Of a stretch of 64,000 nt of DNA, positions 7,410 through 15,031 are shown piece by piece. Source of the stretch: Phenylobacterium kunshanense (lineage in GTDB: Bacteria > Pseudomonadota > Alphaproteobacteria > Caulobacterales > Caulobacteraceae); assembly GCF_003254525.1 (NCBI RefSeq), contig NZ_QFYS01000004.1:1-64000 (forward strand). The letters are read 5' to 3'. The notes beneath the pieces were generated by a model, which had not been told where the DNA came from, did not search any database, and was given only the letters and a program-made list of their open reading frames with translations. The translations under genes were made by a program, and so were the position numbers. Numbering within the stretch: position 1 is the first letter of the stretch; each line of letters begins with the position of its first letter.

Positions 7410-7690
7410 CGGAAGACGTGGATCCCGCCGGCGCCGCCACCCGGCGCCTCGGCCAGGCCGCGGATCTCCAGGCTGGCCTGGCGCGCGCCGCAGACGCAGC
7501 GCAGCCGGTGCTCCAGGTCATGCAGCGTCTGACGGCTCAGTCCCTGGCTCAGCCAGGGGTGGGGATCGATCGCCGCCTCGCGCCCGCAGCCGCACCGCGC
7601 CCAGAGGCTGGAGCGCGCCGCCGTGGCCCAGCCCAGGCGCGCTTCGCCATAGGCCCAATCCCGTACCAGTTGTCTGCTTCCGTCCGCCAT
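7406..7690 (-). CDS. Small zinc-ribbon-like protein, 94 aa
   Basis: The product has two Cys pairs spaced like a zinc ribbon: CGCG in the middle (ARCGCGREA) and CVCG near the end (RLRCVCGARQA), four or five potential ligands in all. Between them is a helical segment (PWLSQGLSRQTLHDLEHRL). ATG at 7690 gives the natural N-terminus MADGSRQL. The family is not named here. A nucleic-acid-binding or zinc-stabilised cytosolic protein is likely. Its stop (7406-7408) overlaps the PEP-CTERM stop on the other strand (7407-7409). Confidence 0.65.
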   Translation of the reverse strand: MADGSRQLVRDWAYGEARLGWATAARSSLWARCGCGREAAIDPHPWLSQGLSRQTLHDLEHRLRCVCGARQASLEIRGLAEAPGGGAGGIHVFR

Positions 7691-7725
7691 CGCCTGACTC
7701 CCTGATGTGAACAAAAGCAGAACTC

Positions 7726-7759
7726 CAGCCGTGTGACTACTGCATACCGGCTGTTTTTT
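7726..7759 (+). terminator. Hairpin with T6 run
   Basis: CAGCCG (7726-7731) and CGGCTG (7748-7753) enclose a 16-base loop and are followed by six T (7754-7759). It fits a plus-strand intrinsic terminator, although the nearest plus-strand gene ends 317 bases upstream. In the other direction it follows the HxlR gene, where the tail is less T-rich, so it may act on both strands. Confidence 0.55.
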
Positions 7760-7768
7760 CGAGTCGGC

Positions 7769-8104
7769 TCAACCCGTCGTTGGCGGCTCGTCCACAGGCT
7801 TCGCCCACTGCTCGGCGAAGTCGTAGAGCGGCATGAAGGCGGCCAGCAGTTCGCTTCCCTGATCGGTCAGGCCGTAGCCTCGCCCAGGCGCATGATCGAC
7901 GAGCCCGGCGCCCCTCAGTTCGGAAAGCCGGGCCTGCAGCACCGTGGGAGAGGCCTCGTCGCAGGCCGCCCGCAGCGCGCGGGAGGTCAGCGGGCCGCCG
8001 CGCAGCTCCCACAGGATTCGCAGCGTCCAGCGCCGACCCAGCAGGTCGAGCAGCGCCATGATCGGGCGGCCGGTGCGCGAGCCGCGGACAGGAGCGCCGG
8101 TCAT
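7769..8104 (-). CDS. HxlR family transcriptional regulator
   Basis: The 111-aa product is a single winged helix-turn-helix of the HxlR family. RRWTLRILWEL (residues 23-33), then the recognition region around LTSRALRAACDEASPTVL and the wing GYGLTDQG are all present. HxlR proteins bind DNA as dimers and often respond to aldehydes, quinones or related electrophiles. It is divergent from the CMD-family gene at 8171, and a 40-bp nested palindrome lies between them, so it probably represses both itself and that gene. Confidence 0.9.
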   Translation of the reverse strand: MTGAPVRGSRTGRPIMALLDLLGRRWTLRILWELRGGPLTSRALRAACDEASPTVLQARLSELRGAGLVDHAPGRGYGLTDQGSELLAAFMPLYDFAEQWAKPVDEPPTTG

Positions 8105-8116
8105 GGCTTGACGGGC

Positions 8117-8156
8117 GCTACGGAAAATGTAGCGTTCATGCTACTGAAACCGTAGC
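8117..8156. promoter_or_regulatory. Nested palindrome, putative HxlR operator
   Basis: An outer inverted repeat, GCTACGG (8117-8123) and CCGTAGC (8150-8156), and an inner one, GTAGC (8129-8133) and GCTAC (8140-8144), share the same centre at 8136.5. The region is the divergent promoter between the HxlR gene and the CMD-family gene. Four half-sites around one axis would suit two dimers. Confidence 0.7.
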
Positions 8157-8170
8157 AAGGAGCTGCGCCG

Positions 8171-8728
8171 ATGCCAAGGATCGCGCCGCTGGACCCGCCC
8201 TATCCCGCCGAGATCCAGGCGAGCTTCGACGCCGTGATGCAGGGCGCGCCGCCGTTGATGCTGTTTCGCACCCTGGCGACGAGCGAGCGGGCGTGGCGCA
8301 AGTTCCGGGCGGGATCACTGCTGGATCGCGGGCCGCTCAGCCTGCGGGAGCGGGAGCTGGTCATCGACCGCACCTGCGCCCTGGCCGGCTGCGAGTACGA
8401 GTGGGGCGTGCACGTGGCGATCTTCGCGGAACCGGCGGGGCTGACCCCGGACGAGGTCGCGGCTACCGCCGGCGCCGGCTCGCTCTCGCCGCTGTGGAGC
8501 CCGGCTGAGCGGGCGTTGTTGCAGGCGGTAGAGGCCCTGAACGCCGGCGCGAGGCTCGACGACGATCAGTTCGCGGACCTGCGCGCCCACTATGACGACG
8601 CCCAGGTGCTAGAGATCCTGTTGCTGTGCGGGTTCTACCGGATGGTGGCCTATGTGGCGAACGGGCTGGACCTGCCCCTGGAGGCGGACGCGGCCCGGTT
8701 CTCGTCGACGTCGCGCAGCGCCGCCTAG
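8171..8728 (+). CDS. Carboxymuconolactone decarboxylase (AhpD-like) family protein
   Basis: The 185-aa protein contains the CMD-family signature around residues 65-85: L-I-D-R-T-C-A-L-A, then CEYEWGVH, with C74 and H81. The usual second cysteine of AhpD (CxxC) is replaced by Glu (E77), which places it in the CxxE subgroup whose activity is uncertain. ATG at 8171 follows AAGGAG (8157-8162). It is probably induced through the HxlR regulator by a toxic carbonyl or oxidant; this is inference. The stop overlaps the coq7 stop on the opposite strand. Confidence 0.85.
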   Translation: MPRIAPLDPPYPAEIQASFDAVMQGAPPLMLFRTLATSERAWRKFRAGSLLDRGPLSLRERELVIDRTCALAGCEYEWGVHVAIFAEPAGLTPDEVAATAGAGSLSPLWSPAERALLQAVEALNAGARLDDDQFADLRAHYDDAQVLEILLLCGFYRMVAYVANGLDLPLEADAARFSSTSRSAA

Positions 8729-9288
8729 ACTTTCTCGCTGATCTTGATGGCGGCGCGGCAGCCGGCTCCGATGACTGCGGAAAGCAGGCCGTAGCCCGGC
8801 GCCTCGCGTGCGCCTTCATCGACCGCGAGGTCTCGGTGCTCGAGCTCCTCGTCCCGGAACTTGGAGAGTTCGGCGGCGAGTTCGGGATCCTGCTCCGCCA
8901 GTTCGGCGATCTGGCCGGCGTAGTGGCCTTCGATCACCGTCTCGACCGCCTCGGTGCAGGCATGGGCGGCCTTCTCGCCCAGCAGGGCGGTGCCCGCGCC
9001 GAGGGCGAAGCCGGCCAGCCGCCAGAGCGGGGTGAGGGCGGTGGGCCGGACGCGATGCTGGGTCAGGAGCTTGTCGAAGCGGGCGAGATGCTCGGCCTCC
9101 TGCGCCTCCATGTGCGCGAGCTGGCCGGCGATGCGGCCCTTGCCGCGCGCGACGCCCAGGACGGCGCGCTGGCCGCGATAGATGTGCACGGCGCCAAGCT
9201 CGCCGGCGTGGTCCACGCGCAGGATCTCGGCGAGGCGGGCGGCGGAAGCGCCCCGGCCGGGGCGCGGGGGGATCGGCTTTTCGGTCAT
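8725..9288 (-). CDS. coq7: Demethoxyubiquinone hydroxylase, Coq7 family
   Basis: The 187-aa product has the di-iron ligands of Coq7: E30, E64 and H67 (EAEH), E116, E148 and H151 (EELEH). It hydroxylates 2-polyprenyl-3-methyl-6-methoxybenzoquinol in ubiquinone biosynthesis and replaces UbiF in many alphaproteobacteria. Its start ATG (9286-9288) overlaps the dsbB stop in ATGA, so the two genes are translationally coupled. It is a peripheral membrane protein by family knowledge, and the hydrophobic stretch at 93-105 agrees. Confidence 0.93.
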   Translation of the reverse strand: MTEKPIPPRPGRGASAARLAEILRVDHAGELGAVHIYRGQRAVLGVARGKGRIAGQLAHMEAQEAEHLARFDKLLTQHRVRPTALTPLWRLAGFALGAGTALLGEKAAHACTEAVETVIEGHYAGQIAELAEQDPELAAELSKFRDEELEHRDLAVDEGAREAPGYGLLSAVIGAGCRAAIKISEKV

Positions 9289-9794
9289 AGCTTGCGATGC
9301 TCCCGGATGGCGGCCAACGCGCTCAACGCCGCAAGGCCGAGCGAGATCAAGGCGTTCCAGCCCGCCATGGAGAGGCCGGCGAAAACCCACGGCGCCTCGT
9401 CGCAGGCCGGCGGCTTCACCTTCTCGCCCGCCAGGAAGGCCGCCATGTCGGCGGCGCTCACGCCTCCCGCCCCGGCCGAGGCGCAGGCCTGGGGCCCAGG
9501 CCAGAATTTCCACTCGGCGCCCGCGTGGTAGATCGCGATCCCCGCCCCGACCAGGAAGGCGAGGCCCAGCACCCAGCACGTCGCCGCGCGCCAGTTCGGG
9601 CCGCCGGGCATGCGCACGATCACCATGAACGCCGCGCCTAGGCCCAGGATGGTCCAGTAGACCTCGCGCTGCCGCAGGCACAGCGTACACGGCGCATAGC
9701 CGCCGAAGGTCTCGAAGGCATGCGCCGTGGCCAGCATGCCGGCGGCCACGAGAAGCGCCACGAGCCGCCAGCGATCGAGGAAGAGGTTCAGCAT
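9285..9794 (-). CDS. dsbB: Disulfide bond formation protein DsbB
   Basis: The 169-aa inner-membrane protein has four hydrophobic segments and two redox cysteine pairs: CTLC (C36, C39) in the first periplasmic loop, and C104 and C131 in the second. DsbB re-oxidises DsbA and passes electrons to ubiquinone. Coupling to coq7, which makes that quinone, is a neat functional pairing. A dsbA gene is not in this window. The start is the ATG at 9794. Confidence 0.92.
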   Translation of the reverse strand: MLNLFLDRWRLVALLVAAGMLATAHAFETFGGYAPCTLCLRQREVYWTILGLGAAFMVIVRMPGGPNWRAATCWVLGLAFLVGAGIAIYHAGAEWKFWPGPQACASAGAGGVSAADMAAFLAGEKVKPPACDEAPWVFAGLSMAGWNALISLGLAALSALAAIREHRKL

Positions 9795-9822
9795 CGGCGC
9801 GGATATGAGCCCAAACGTCCGC

Positions 9823-10401
9823 CTATAAAAAGACCTTCAGTGCGACGATGCCGCCGACCAGCAGGATCAGCAGCAGCACGCTGTAGAGGTTCAGGCGCCG
9901 CTCGAACTCCTTCAGCATGGCCTCCCCGAAGTACTTCAGGACCGCCGCCACCATGAAGAAGCGCGCGCCTCGGGTGACGATCGACGCCCAGACGAAGGTG
10001 AAGAGGTCGAAGTGGGCCAGCCCCGCCGTGATGGTCACCAGCTTGTACGGGATCGGCGTCAGGCCCTTGATGAGGATGACCGCGAGGCCCCACTGGTCGA
10101 ACCACTTCTCGAACTCGGCCTGGCCCTCGGGATGGCCGAACAGGCGCAGAATCGTCTGGCCCACCGGCTCCAGCCACAGGCCGATCGCGTAGCCGAGCAG
10201 CCCGCCCAGCACGGACGCGATCGTGCAGATCCCCGCATAGACGAAGGCCTTGTTGCGGTTCGCCAGGACCATGGGGCCCAGCATCACGTCGGGGGGGATC
10301 GGGAAGAATGAGCTCTCGGCGAACGAGATCACGGCGAGCGAGGCCGGCGCGTGACGCGAGCCCGCGAGCCGCATCACCCATTCGTACATCTTGCGGAACA
10401 T
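9823..10401 (-). CDS. DedA/YqaA-like membrane protein
   Basis: The 192-aa product has five to six hydrophobic segments and the family hallmarks of the YqaA branch: an early FAESSFFPIPPDVML motif with an acidic residue in a re-entrant loop, and G-x-x-P-I-P-Y-K in the middle. DedA relatives act in phospholipid flipping, proton-coupled transport and envelope stability. It ends 29 bases upstream of dsbB, on the same strand, and probably heads that transcript. It is divergent from hpd. Confidence 0.85.
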   Translation of the reverse strand: MFRKMYEWVMRLAGSRHAPASLAVISFAESSFFPIPPDVMLGPMVLANRNKAFVYAGICTIASVLGGLLGYAIGLWLEPVGQTILRLFGHPEGQAEFEKWFDQWGLAVILIKGLTPIPYKLVTITAGLAHFDLFTFVWASIVTRGARFFMVAAVLKYFGEAMLKEFERRLNLYSVLLLILLVGGIVALKVFL

Positions 10402-10425
10402 GCACTGTCCAGTTGGGGGAAATCT

Positions 10426-10446
10426 GAGCCCTGCCTAGCAGGGCTC
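10426..10446. repeat. Perfect inverted repeat in the hpd divergent region
   Basis: GAGCCCTGC (10426-10434) pairs perfectly with GCAGGGCTC (10438-10446) across a CTA loop. It lies 25 bases upstream of the DedA-like start and 94 bases before hpd. It could be an operator or a leader hairpin; no T-run supports a terminator. Confidence 0.55.
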
Positions 10447-10493
10447 GTGCCGAAAGTCGTCCCGGTGCGTTTCACCTTTGGTCTGCACTTGCA

Positions 10494-10517
10494 AACTGGT
10501 TTCATGTGATACTAGTT
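10494..10517. promoter_or_regulatory. Putative operator of the tyrosine-catabolism operon
   Basis: AACTGGT (10494-10500), ten bases, ACTAGTT (10511-10517) forms an inverted repeat with 6 of 7 pairs, 23 bases ahead of the hpd ATG. The MarR gene at the end of the same operon is the natural candidate to bind it, with homogentisate or a related intermediate as inducer (inference). Confidence 0.5.
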
Positions 10518-10540
10518 GAGCGCGTCAACGGAGATCGACG

Positions 10541-11638
10541 ATGAACATCCAGACCCCGGCCGCCGCCCGCGACCTGTTCGACAACCCGCTGGGCACCGAC
10601 GGCTTCGAGTTCGTCGAGTTCACCTCGCCCGAGCCCGAGCGGCTGAAGGCCCTGTTCGAGATGATGGGCTTCACCGCCGTGGCGAAGCACCGCTCCAAGA
10701 ACGTGCTGCGGTTCCGCCAGGGCGACATCAACTTCATCCTCAACATGGAGCCGGCCGGCCAGGCCGCCGACTTCCGCGCCGCCCACGGGCCCTCGGCCAA
10801 CGCCATGGCCTTCCGCGTCCGCGACGCGGCCAAGGCCTTCAAGCTGGCGGTCGAGCGTGGCGCCAAGCCCGTGCAGGGGCCGGTCGGTCCGATGGAGCTG
10901 AACATCCCCGCCATTGAGGGCATCGGCGGGTCGAACCTTTATCTCGTCGACCGCTACGGCGCGCAGGAGATCTACGACGTCGACTTCGTGGCCATCCCGG
11001 GCGCCGAGGAGGCGATGGCGAAGAACGCCGTCGGCCTGACCTATCTCGACCACCTGACCCACAACGTCCATCGCGGCCACATGGTGACGTGGGCCGACTT
11101 CTACGAGCGCATCTTCAACTTCCGCGAGATCCGCTACTTCGACATCGAGGGGAAGCAGACGGCCCTGGTCTCAAAGGCCATGACCAGCCCCTGCGGCAAG
11201 ATCCGCATCCCGCTGAACGAGAGCCAGGACGAGCACTCGCAGATCGAGGAGTTCCTCAAGGACTACAAGGGCGAGGGGATCCAGCACGTGGCCCTCGGGA
11301 CCGATGACATCTTCCACGCGGTGGAGACGATGCGGCGCCGCGGCGTGAAGTTCCAGGACACCATCGACACCTACTTCGACGGCATCGACGCGCGTCTGCC
11401 GGGCCACGGCGAGGACGTGGAGCGCCTTCGCGCCAACCGCATCCTGATCGACGGCGCGCCGAGCGAGGGCCAGGGCCTGCTGCTGCAGATCTTCACCGAG
11501 AACATGATCGGACCGATCTTCTTCGAGCTGATCCAGCGCAAGGGCAACGAGGGCTTCGGCGAGGGCAACTTCAAGGCCCTGTTCGAGTCGATCGAGCTGG
11601 ACCAGATCCGTCGGGGCGTCCTGCCGGCGAAGGCCTGA
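10541..11638 (+). CDS. hpd: 4-hydroxyphenylpyruvate dioxygenase
   Basis: The 365-aa enzyme has the two vicinal-oxygen-chelate halves of HPPD and the iron triad H171 (LDHLTHNV), H249 (IQHVALGT) and E329 (FFELIQRKG). It converts 4-hydroxyphenylpyruvate to homogentisate, the first ring-modifying step of tyrosine breakdown, in the cytoplasm. Length and ends fit the family. It is the first gene of an operon through 15534. The putative MarR-type operator lies just upstream. Confidence 0.97.
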   Translation: MNIQTPAAARDLFDNPLGTDGFEFVEFTSPEPERLKALFEMMGFTAVAKHRSKNVLRFRQGDINFILNMEPAGQAADFRAAHGPSANAMAFRVRDAAKAFKLAVERGAKPVQGPVGPMELNIPAIEGIGGSNLYLVDRYGAQEIYDVDFVAIPGAEEAMAKNAVGLTYLDHLTHNVHRGHMVTWADFYERIFNFREIRYFDIEGKQTALVSKAMTSPCGKIRIPLNESQDEHSQIEEFLKDYKGEGIQHVALGTDDIFHAVETMRRRGVKFQDTIDTYFDGIDARLPGHGEDVERLRANRILIDGAPSEGQGLLLQIFTENMIGPIFFELIQRKGNEGFGEGNFKALFESIELDQIRRGVLPAKA

Positions 11639-11641
11639 CGG

Positions 11642-12625
11642 ATGGCGCCGCGCTGGGCCCTGGTGGCGCATGGCGGCGCCGGCTCGATCACCCGCGAGCA
11701 GCTGACGCCTGAGCAGGAAACCGCCTATCGCGAGGCGATGGCCGCGGCGGCCGAGGCCGGCGCCGCCGTGCTGCGGGCGGGCGGCTCGGCCATGGATGCG
11801 GTCGAGGCCGCGATCCACGTGCTGGAGGACGACCCGCTGTTCAACGCCGGGCGGGGCGCGGCCTTCACCGCCGAAGGGCGCATCGAGCTGGACGCCTCGA
11901 TCATGGATGGCCGGACGCTGGCCGCCGGCGCCGTGGCCGGCCTGACCACGACACGCCATCCGATTTCGGCCGCCCGCGCCGTGATCGAAGGCTCCAGTCA
12001 CGTGATGCTGGGCGGGGAGGGCGCCGAGGCCTTCGCCCGCAGTCAGGGCCTGGAGCAGGTGGATCCCGCCTGGTTCTTCACCGAGCGGCGCTGGTGCTCG
12101 CTGGAGAAGGCGCTGACCCGCCAGGGCCTGCCCGTTCCGGCGCGCCCGGCCGGCGCGCCCGCGGAGGCCGCCGGCAAGGCCGCCCTGGTCCACGAGGAGG
12201 GCAAGTACGGCACCGTCGGCGTCGTGGCGCTGGACGCGCACGGCGACGTCGCGGCCGGCACCTCCACCGGCGGCACCAACGCCAAGCGCTGGGGACGGGT
12301 CGGAGATTCACCGATCATCGGCGCCGGGACCTACGCCTCCAACAAGGCCTGCGCCGTCTCCTGCACCGGGGCGGGGGAGTATTTCATCCGGCTGGGCGTC
12401 GCCCACGAGATCTGCGCCCGCGTCCAGCACGGCGGCCTGTCGCTGCAGGCGGCCGTCGATCAGGTCGTTCAGGACGAGCTGACGGCGCTGGGCGGCGACG
12501 GCGGCGTCATCGCCGTGGCGCCCGACGGCCAGATGGCGTGGAGCTTCAACACCTCGGGCATGTATCGGGCCCGCATCGCCGAGGGCGAACCGCTCGTCGT
12601 CGGCGTCTACAAGGATGATCCGTGA
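11642..12625 (+). CDS. Isoaspartyl peptidase / L-asparaginase (Ntn hydrolase)
   Basis: The 327-aa product is a plant-type asparaginase precursor. The autocleavage site is before T191 in KYGTVGVVALD, giving alpha and beta chains; GTSTGG, the RVGDSPIIGAGTYA loop and a late GGDGGVI segment follow. These enzymes hydrolyse L-asparagine and isoaspartyl dipeptides. The gene starts 3 bases after hpd and overlaps hmgA by one base, so it is embedded in the tyrosine operon. That context is unusual for the family, and whether it processes an amide or conjugate linked to aromatic amino acids is open. Confidence 0.9.
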   Translation: MAPRWALVAHGGAGSITREQLTPEQETAYREAMAAAAEAGAAVLRAGGSAMDAVEAAIHVLEDDPLFNAGRGAAFTAEGRIELDASIMDGRTLAAGAVAGLTTTRHPISAARAVIEGSSHVMLGGEGAEAFARSQGLEQVDPAWFFTERRWCSLEKALTRQGLPVPARPAGAPAEAAGKAALVHEEGKYGTVGVVALDAHGDVAAGTSTGGTNAKRWGRVGDSPIIGAGTYASNKACAVSCTGAGEYFIRLGVAHEICARVQHGGLSLQAAVDQVVQDELTALGGDGGVIAVAPDGQMAWSFNTSGMYRARIAEGEPLVVGVYKDDP

Positions 12626-13758
12626 TGGCGAAGGGCGATTGGATTCCCGTACGGGGGGCGCAGGGCGACCACTCGCGGCAGGCGCACGCCGACCTGCCCG
12701 AGGGCACCTATGAGCGCGAGATGAGCAAGGAGGGCTTCTTTGGCCCCGCCGCTTTCCTGCACCACCGCCGCCCACCGACGGGCTGGACCACATTTGAGGG
12801 GCCGCTTCGCCCCCGCGCCTTCGACCTGGCCCGGCTGAACGCCGCCGATCCGTCCCCCTGGGCTGCCGGCGTGATCCTGCGCAACAACGCCTGCGAGATG
12901 CGGTTCTGGAAGCTGGCGGAGGCCATGCCGGCTCTGGCCCGCAACGCCGACGGCGACCAGCTCCTGTTCGTGCACCAGGGCGAGGGCGACCTCTACTCGG
13001 ACTTCGGGCGCATCGCCTATGAGGCCGGCGACTACCTCTATCTGCCCCGCGGGACCATGTGGCGGCTGCGGCCCGCCTCGCCCACGGCGGTCCTGATGAT
13101 CGAGGCCACCAACGCCCACTACAAGCTGCCCGACAAGGGGCTGATGGGTGGGCATGCGCTGTTCGACCCGGCGCTGCTGGACACGCCGGTCATGGACGCG
13201 GCCTTCCGCGCCCACCAGGAGGAGCCGGGCGAGGTCCGGGTCGACATCAAGAAGCGGGGCCAGGTCTCCACCGTGACCTATCCCTACAACCCACTGGACG
13301 CGGTCGGCTGGCACGGCGACCTGGCGCCGGCGCGGCTGAACGTGAGGCACATCCGGCCGGTGATCAGCCATCGCTACCACCTGCCGCCCAGCGTCCATTC
13401 GACCTTCGTGTCGGACCGGTTTGTCGTCTGCACCTTCGCGCCGCGGCCCTTCGAGACCGATCCGGGCGCGCTGAAGATCCCGTTCTTCCACAACAACGAC
13501 GACTACGACGAGGTGCTGTTCTACCACGCGGGCGACTTCTTCAGCCGGGACCACATCGAGGCGGGCATGATGACCTTCCACCCGTCCGGCTTCACCCACG
13601 GGCCGCACCCGAAGGCGCTGAAGAACATGCTGACGCAGCCCAAGCCGGCGACCGACGAGTACGCCGTGATGATCGACACCCGCGACCCGCTCGACATCGG
13701 CGACGCCGCGTCGACCGTCGAGAACCCGGCCTACGTGGATAGCTGGAAGGGCGCGTGA
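12625..13758 (+). CDS. hmgA: Homogentisate 1,2-dioxygenase, short form
   Basis: The 377-aa cupin protein has a homogentisate dioxygenase-type C-terminal half. H289 in FFHNNDDYDEV, E296 and H325 in HPSGFTHGPHP are the likely iron ligands, although their spacing differs slightly from the classical enzyme. It is about 50 residues shorter than usual (around 430). Ring opening of homogentisate to maleylacetoacetate is expected from its place between hpd and the fumarylacetoacetase gene. ATG at 12625 overlaps the asparaginase stop (TGATG); a GTG one codon upstream is less likely. Confidence 0.85.
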   Translation: MAKGDWIPVRGAQGDHSRQAHADLPEGTYEREMSKEGFFGPAAFLHHRRPPTGWTTFEGPLRPRAFDLARLNAADPSPWAAGVILRNNACEMRFWKLAEAMPALARNADGDQLLFVHQGEGDLYSDFGRIAYEAGDYLYLPRGTMWRLRPASPTAVLMIEATNAHYKLPDKGLMGGHALFDPALLDTPVMDAAFRAHQEEPGEVRVDIKKRGQVSTVTYPYNPLDAVGWHGDLAPARLNVRHIRPVISHRYHLPPSVHSTFVSDRFVVCTFAPRPFETDPGALKIPFFHNNDDYDEVLFYHAGDFFSRDHIEAGMMTFHPSGFTHGPHPKALKNMLTQPKPATDEYAVMIDTRDPLDIGDAASTVENPAYVDSWKGA

Positions 13759-14030
13759 GCCTGGACGAGGACCTCGCGGCCGCCGCGGAAGACGAGCTGG
13801 CCCGCGCCCTGACCCTGGGCTGGCGCCAGCTTGTCGAGGTCACGCCCTGGGGCGACACCTTCGAGGGCACTACGCCCGGCGGACGGGACGCCTGTTTCGA
13901 ACGGGCCTACATGTGGGACACTGAAGCTGGCGGCGACATCCGGGTGGAGGTCACCGTCTACGAGCCGCGCGCCTACGAGTCCGGGGTGCGCAGGGCTGCA
14001 ACGATAGTCAGGGATGGGAGTGCCGAATGA
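13755..14030 (+). CDS. Unknown small protein within the homogentisate operon, 91 aa
   Basis: GTG at 13755 overlaps the hmgA stop (GTGA), and the gene ends in an ATGA overlap with the next gene, so it is firmly in the operon. The product has an acidic helical N-terminus (SLDEDLAAAAEDELARAL) and a beta-strand-rich second half with many aromatic and charged residues (FERAYMWDTEAGGDIRVEVTVYEPR). No motif or family is recognised. It could be an accessory or stability factor for HmgA. It is far too short to be the glutathione-S-transferase-type maleylacetoacetate isomerase. Confidence 0.8.
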   Translation: MSLDEDLAAAAEDELARALTLGWRQLVEVTPWGDTFEGTTPGGRDACFERAYMWDTEAGGDIRVEVTVYEPRAYESGVRRAATIVRDGSAE

Positions 14031-15031
14031 AGCTGGCGTCGCTGAAGGGGGGCCGTGACGGCCGCCTGGTGGTCGTCTCGAACGACCTGGCCTGGTACTC
14101 GCCGGCGGACCGCATCGCCCTGACGCTGCAGGACGCGCTGGACGACTGGGCGCGGTGCGAGCCCGAGCTGCGGGGCCTAGCCGAGAGCCTGGAGCACGGA
14201 TCGGTGCCGAAGGCGCGCTTCCACGAGCACGAGGCCATGAGCCCGCTGCCGCGGGCGTACCAGTGGGCCGACGGCTCGGCCTATGTGAACCACGTGGCCC
14301 TGGTGCGTCAGGCCCGCGCCGCCGACATGCCCGAGAGCTTCTGGACCGATCCGCTGATGTACCAGGGCGGGTCCGACGGGTTCCTGGGGCCGCGCGACCC
14401 CATCCCTCTGAAGGACGAGGCCTGGGGCTGCGACATGGAGGGCGAGATCGCGGTGATCACGGGCGACGTGCCGATGGGCGCCTCCCGCGAGGAGGCGCTG
14501 GCCGCCATCCGCCTGGTGATGCTGTGCAACGACGTCAGCCTCAGGAACCTGATCCCCGCCGAGCTCGCCAAGAACTTCGGCTTCTTCCAGTCGAAACCCG
14601 CCAGCGCCTTCTCGCCGGTGGCGGTGACGCCCGACGCCCTGCCGAACTGGAAGGACGGCAAGCTGCACGGCAAGCTGGAGGTGGAACTCAACGGCAAGCC
14701 GCTCGGCGAGGCCGACGCTGGCGTCGACATGACCTTCGACTTCGGGACCTTGATCGCCCACTCGGCCAAGACCCGGGCGCTCTCGGCGGGCAGCATCATC
14801 GGCTCGGGGACCGTGTCGAACCGCGGACCCGACGGCGGTCCGGGTAAGCCGATCGCCCAGGGCGGCCTCGGCTATTCGTGCCTGGCCGAGGTGCGGACCG
14901 TCGAGACGATCCTGGACGGCAAACCCTCGACCCCGTTCCTGCGCCACGGCGATGTGGTGCGGATCCAGATGGTCGACGCGCGCCGGCATTCCATCTTCGG
15001 CGCCATCGAGCAGGAGGTGGCGCCGGCATGA
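14027..15031 (+). CDS. Fumarylacetoacetate hydrolase family protein
   Basis: The 334-aa product contains the FAH fold, with an N-terminal domain to about residue 75. The catalytic domain has the metal-binding motif DMEGEIAVITGDV, CNDVSLRN, and the late GSGTVSNRG loop. It should cleave fumarylacetoacetate to fumarate and acetoacetate, the last step of the pathway. The start ATG overlaps the preceding stop in ATGA, and its own stop overlaps the MarR start the same way. No maiA is seen, so the isomerase must be encoded elsewhere or be bypassed. Confidence 0.9.
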   Translation: MKLASLKGGRDGRLVVVSNDLAWYSPADRIALTLQDALDDWARCEPELRGLAESLEHGSVPKARFHEHEAMSPLPRAYQWADGSAYVNHVALVRQARAADMPESFWTDPLMYQGGSDGFLGPRDPIPLKDEAWGCDMEGEIAVITGDVPMGASREEALAAIRLVMLCNDVSLRNLIPAELAKNFGFFQSKPASAFSPVAVTPDALPNWKDGKLHGKLEVELNGKPLGEADAGVDMTFDFGTLIAHSAKTRALSAGSIIGSGTVSNRGPDGGPGKPIAQGGLGYSCLAEVRTVETILDGKPSTPFLRHGDVVRIQMVDARRHSIFGAIEQEVAPA

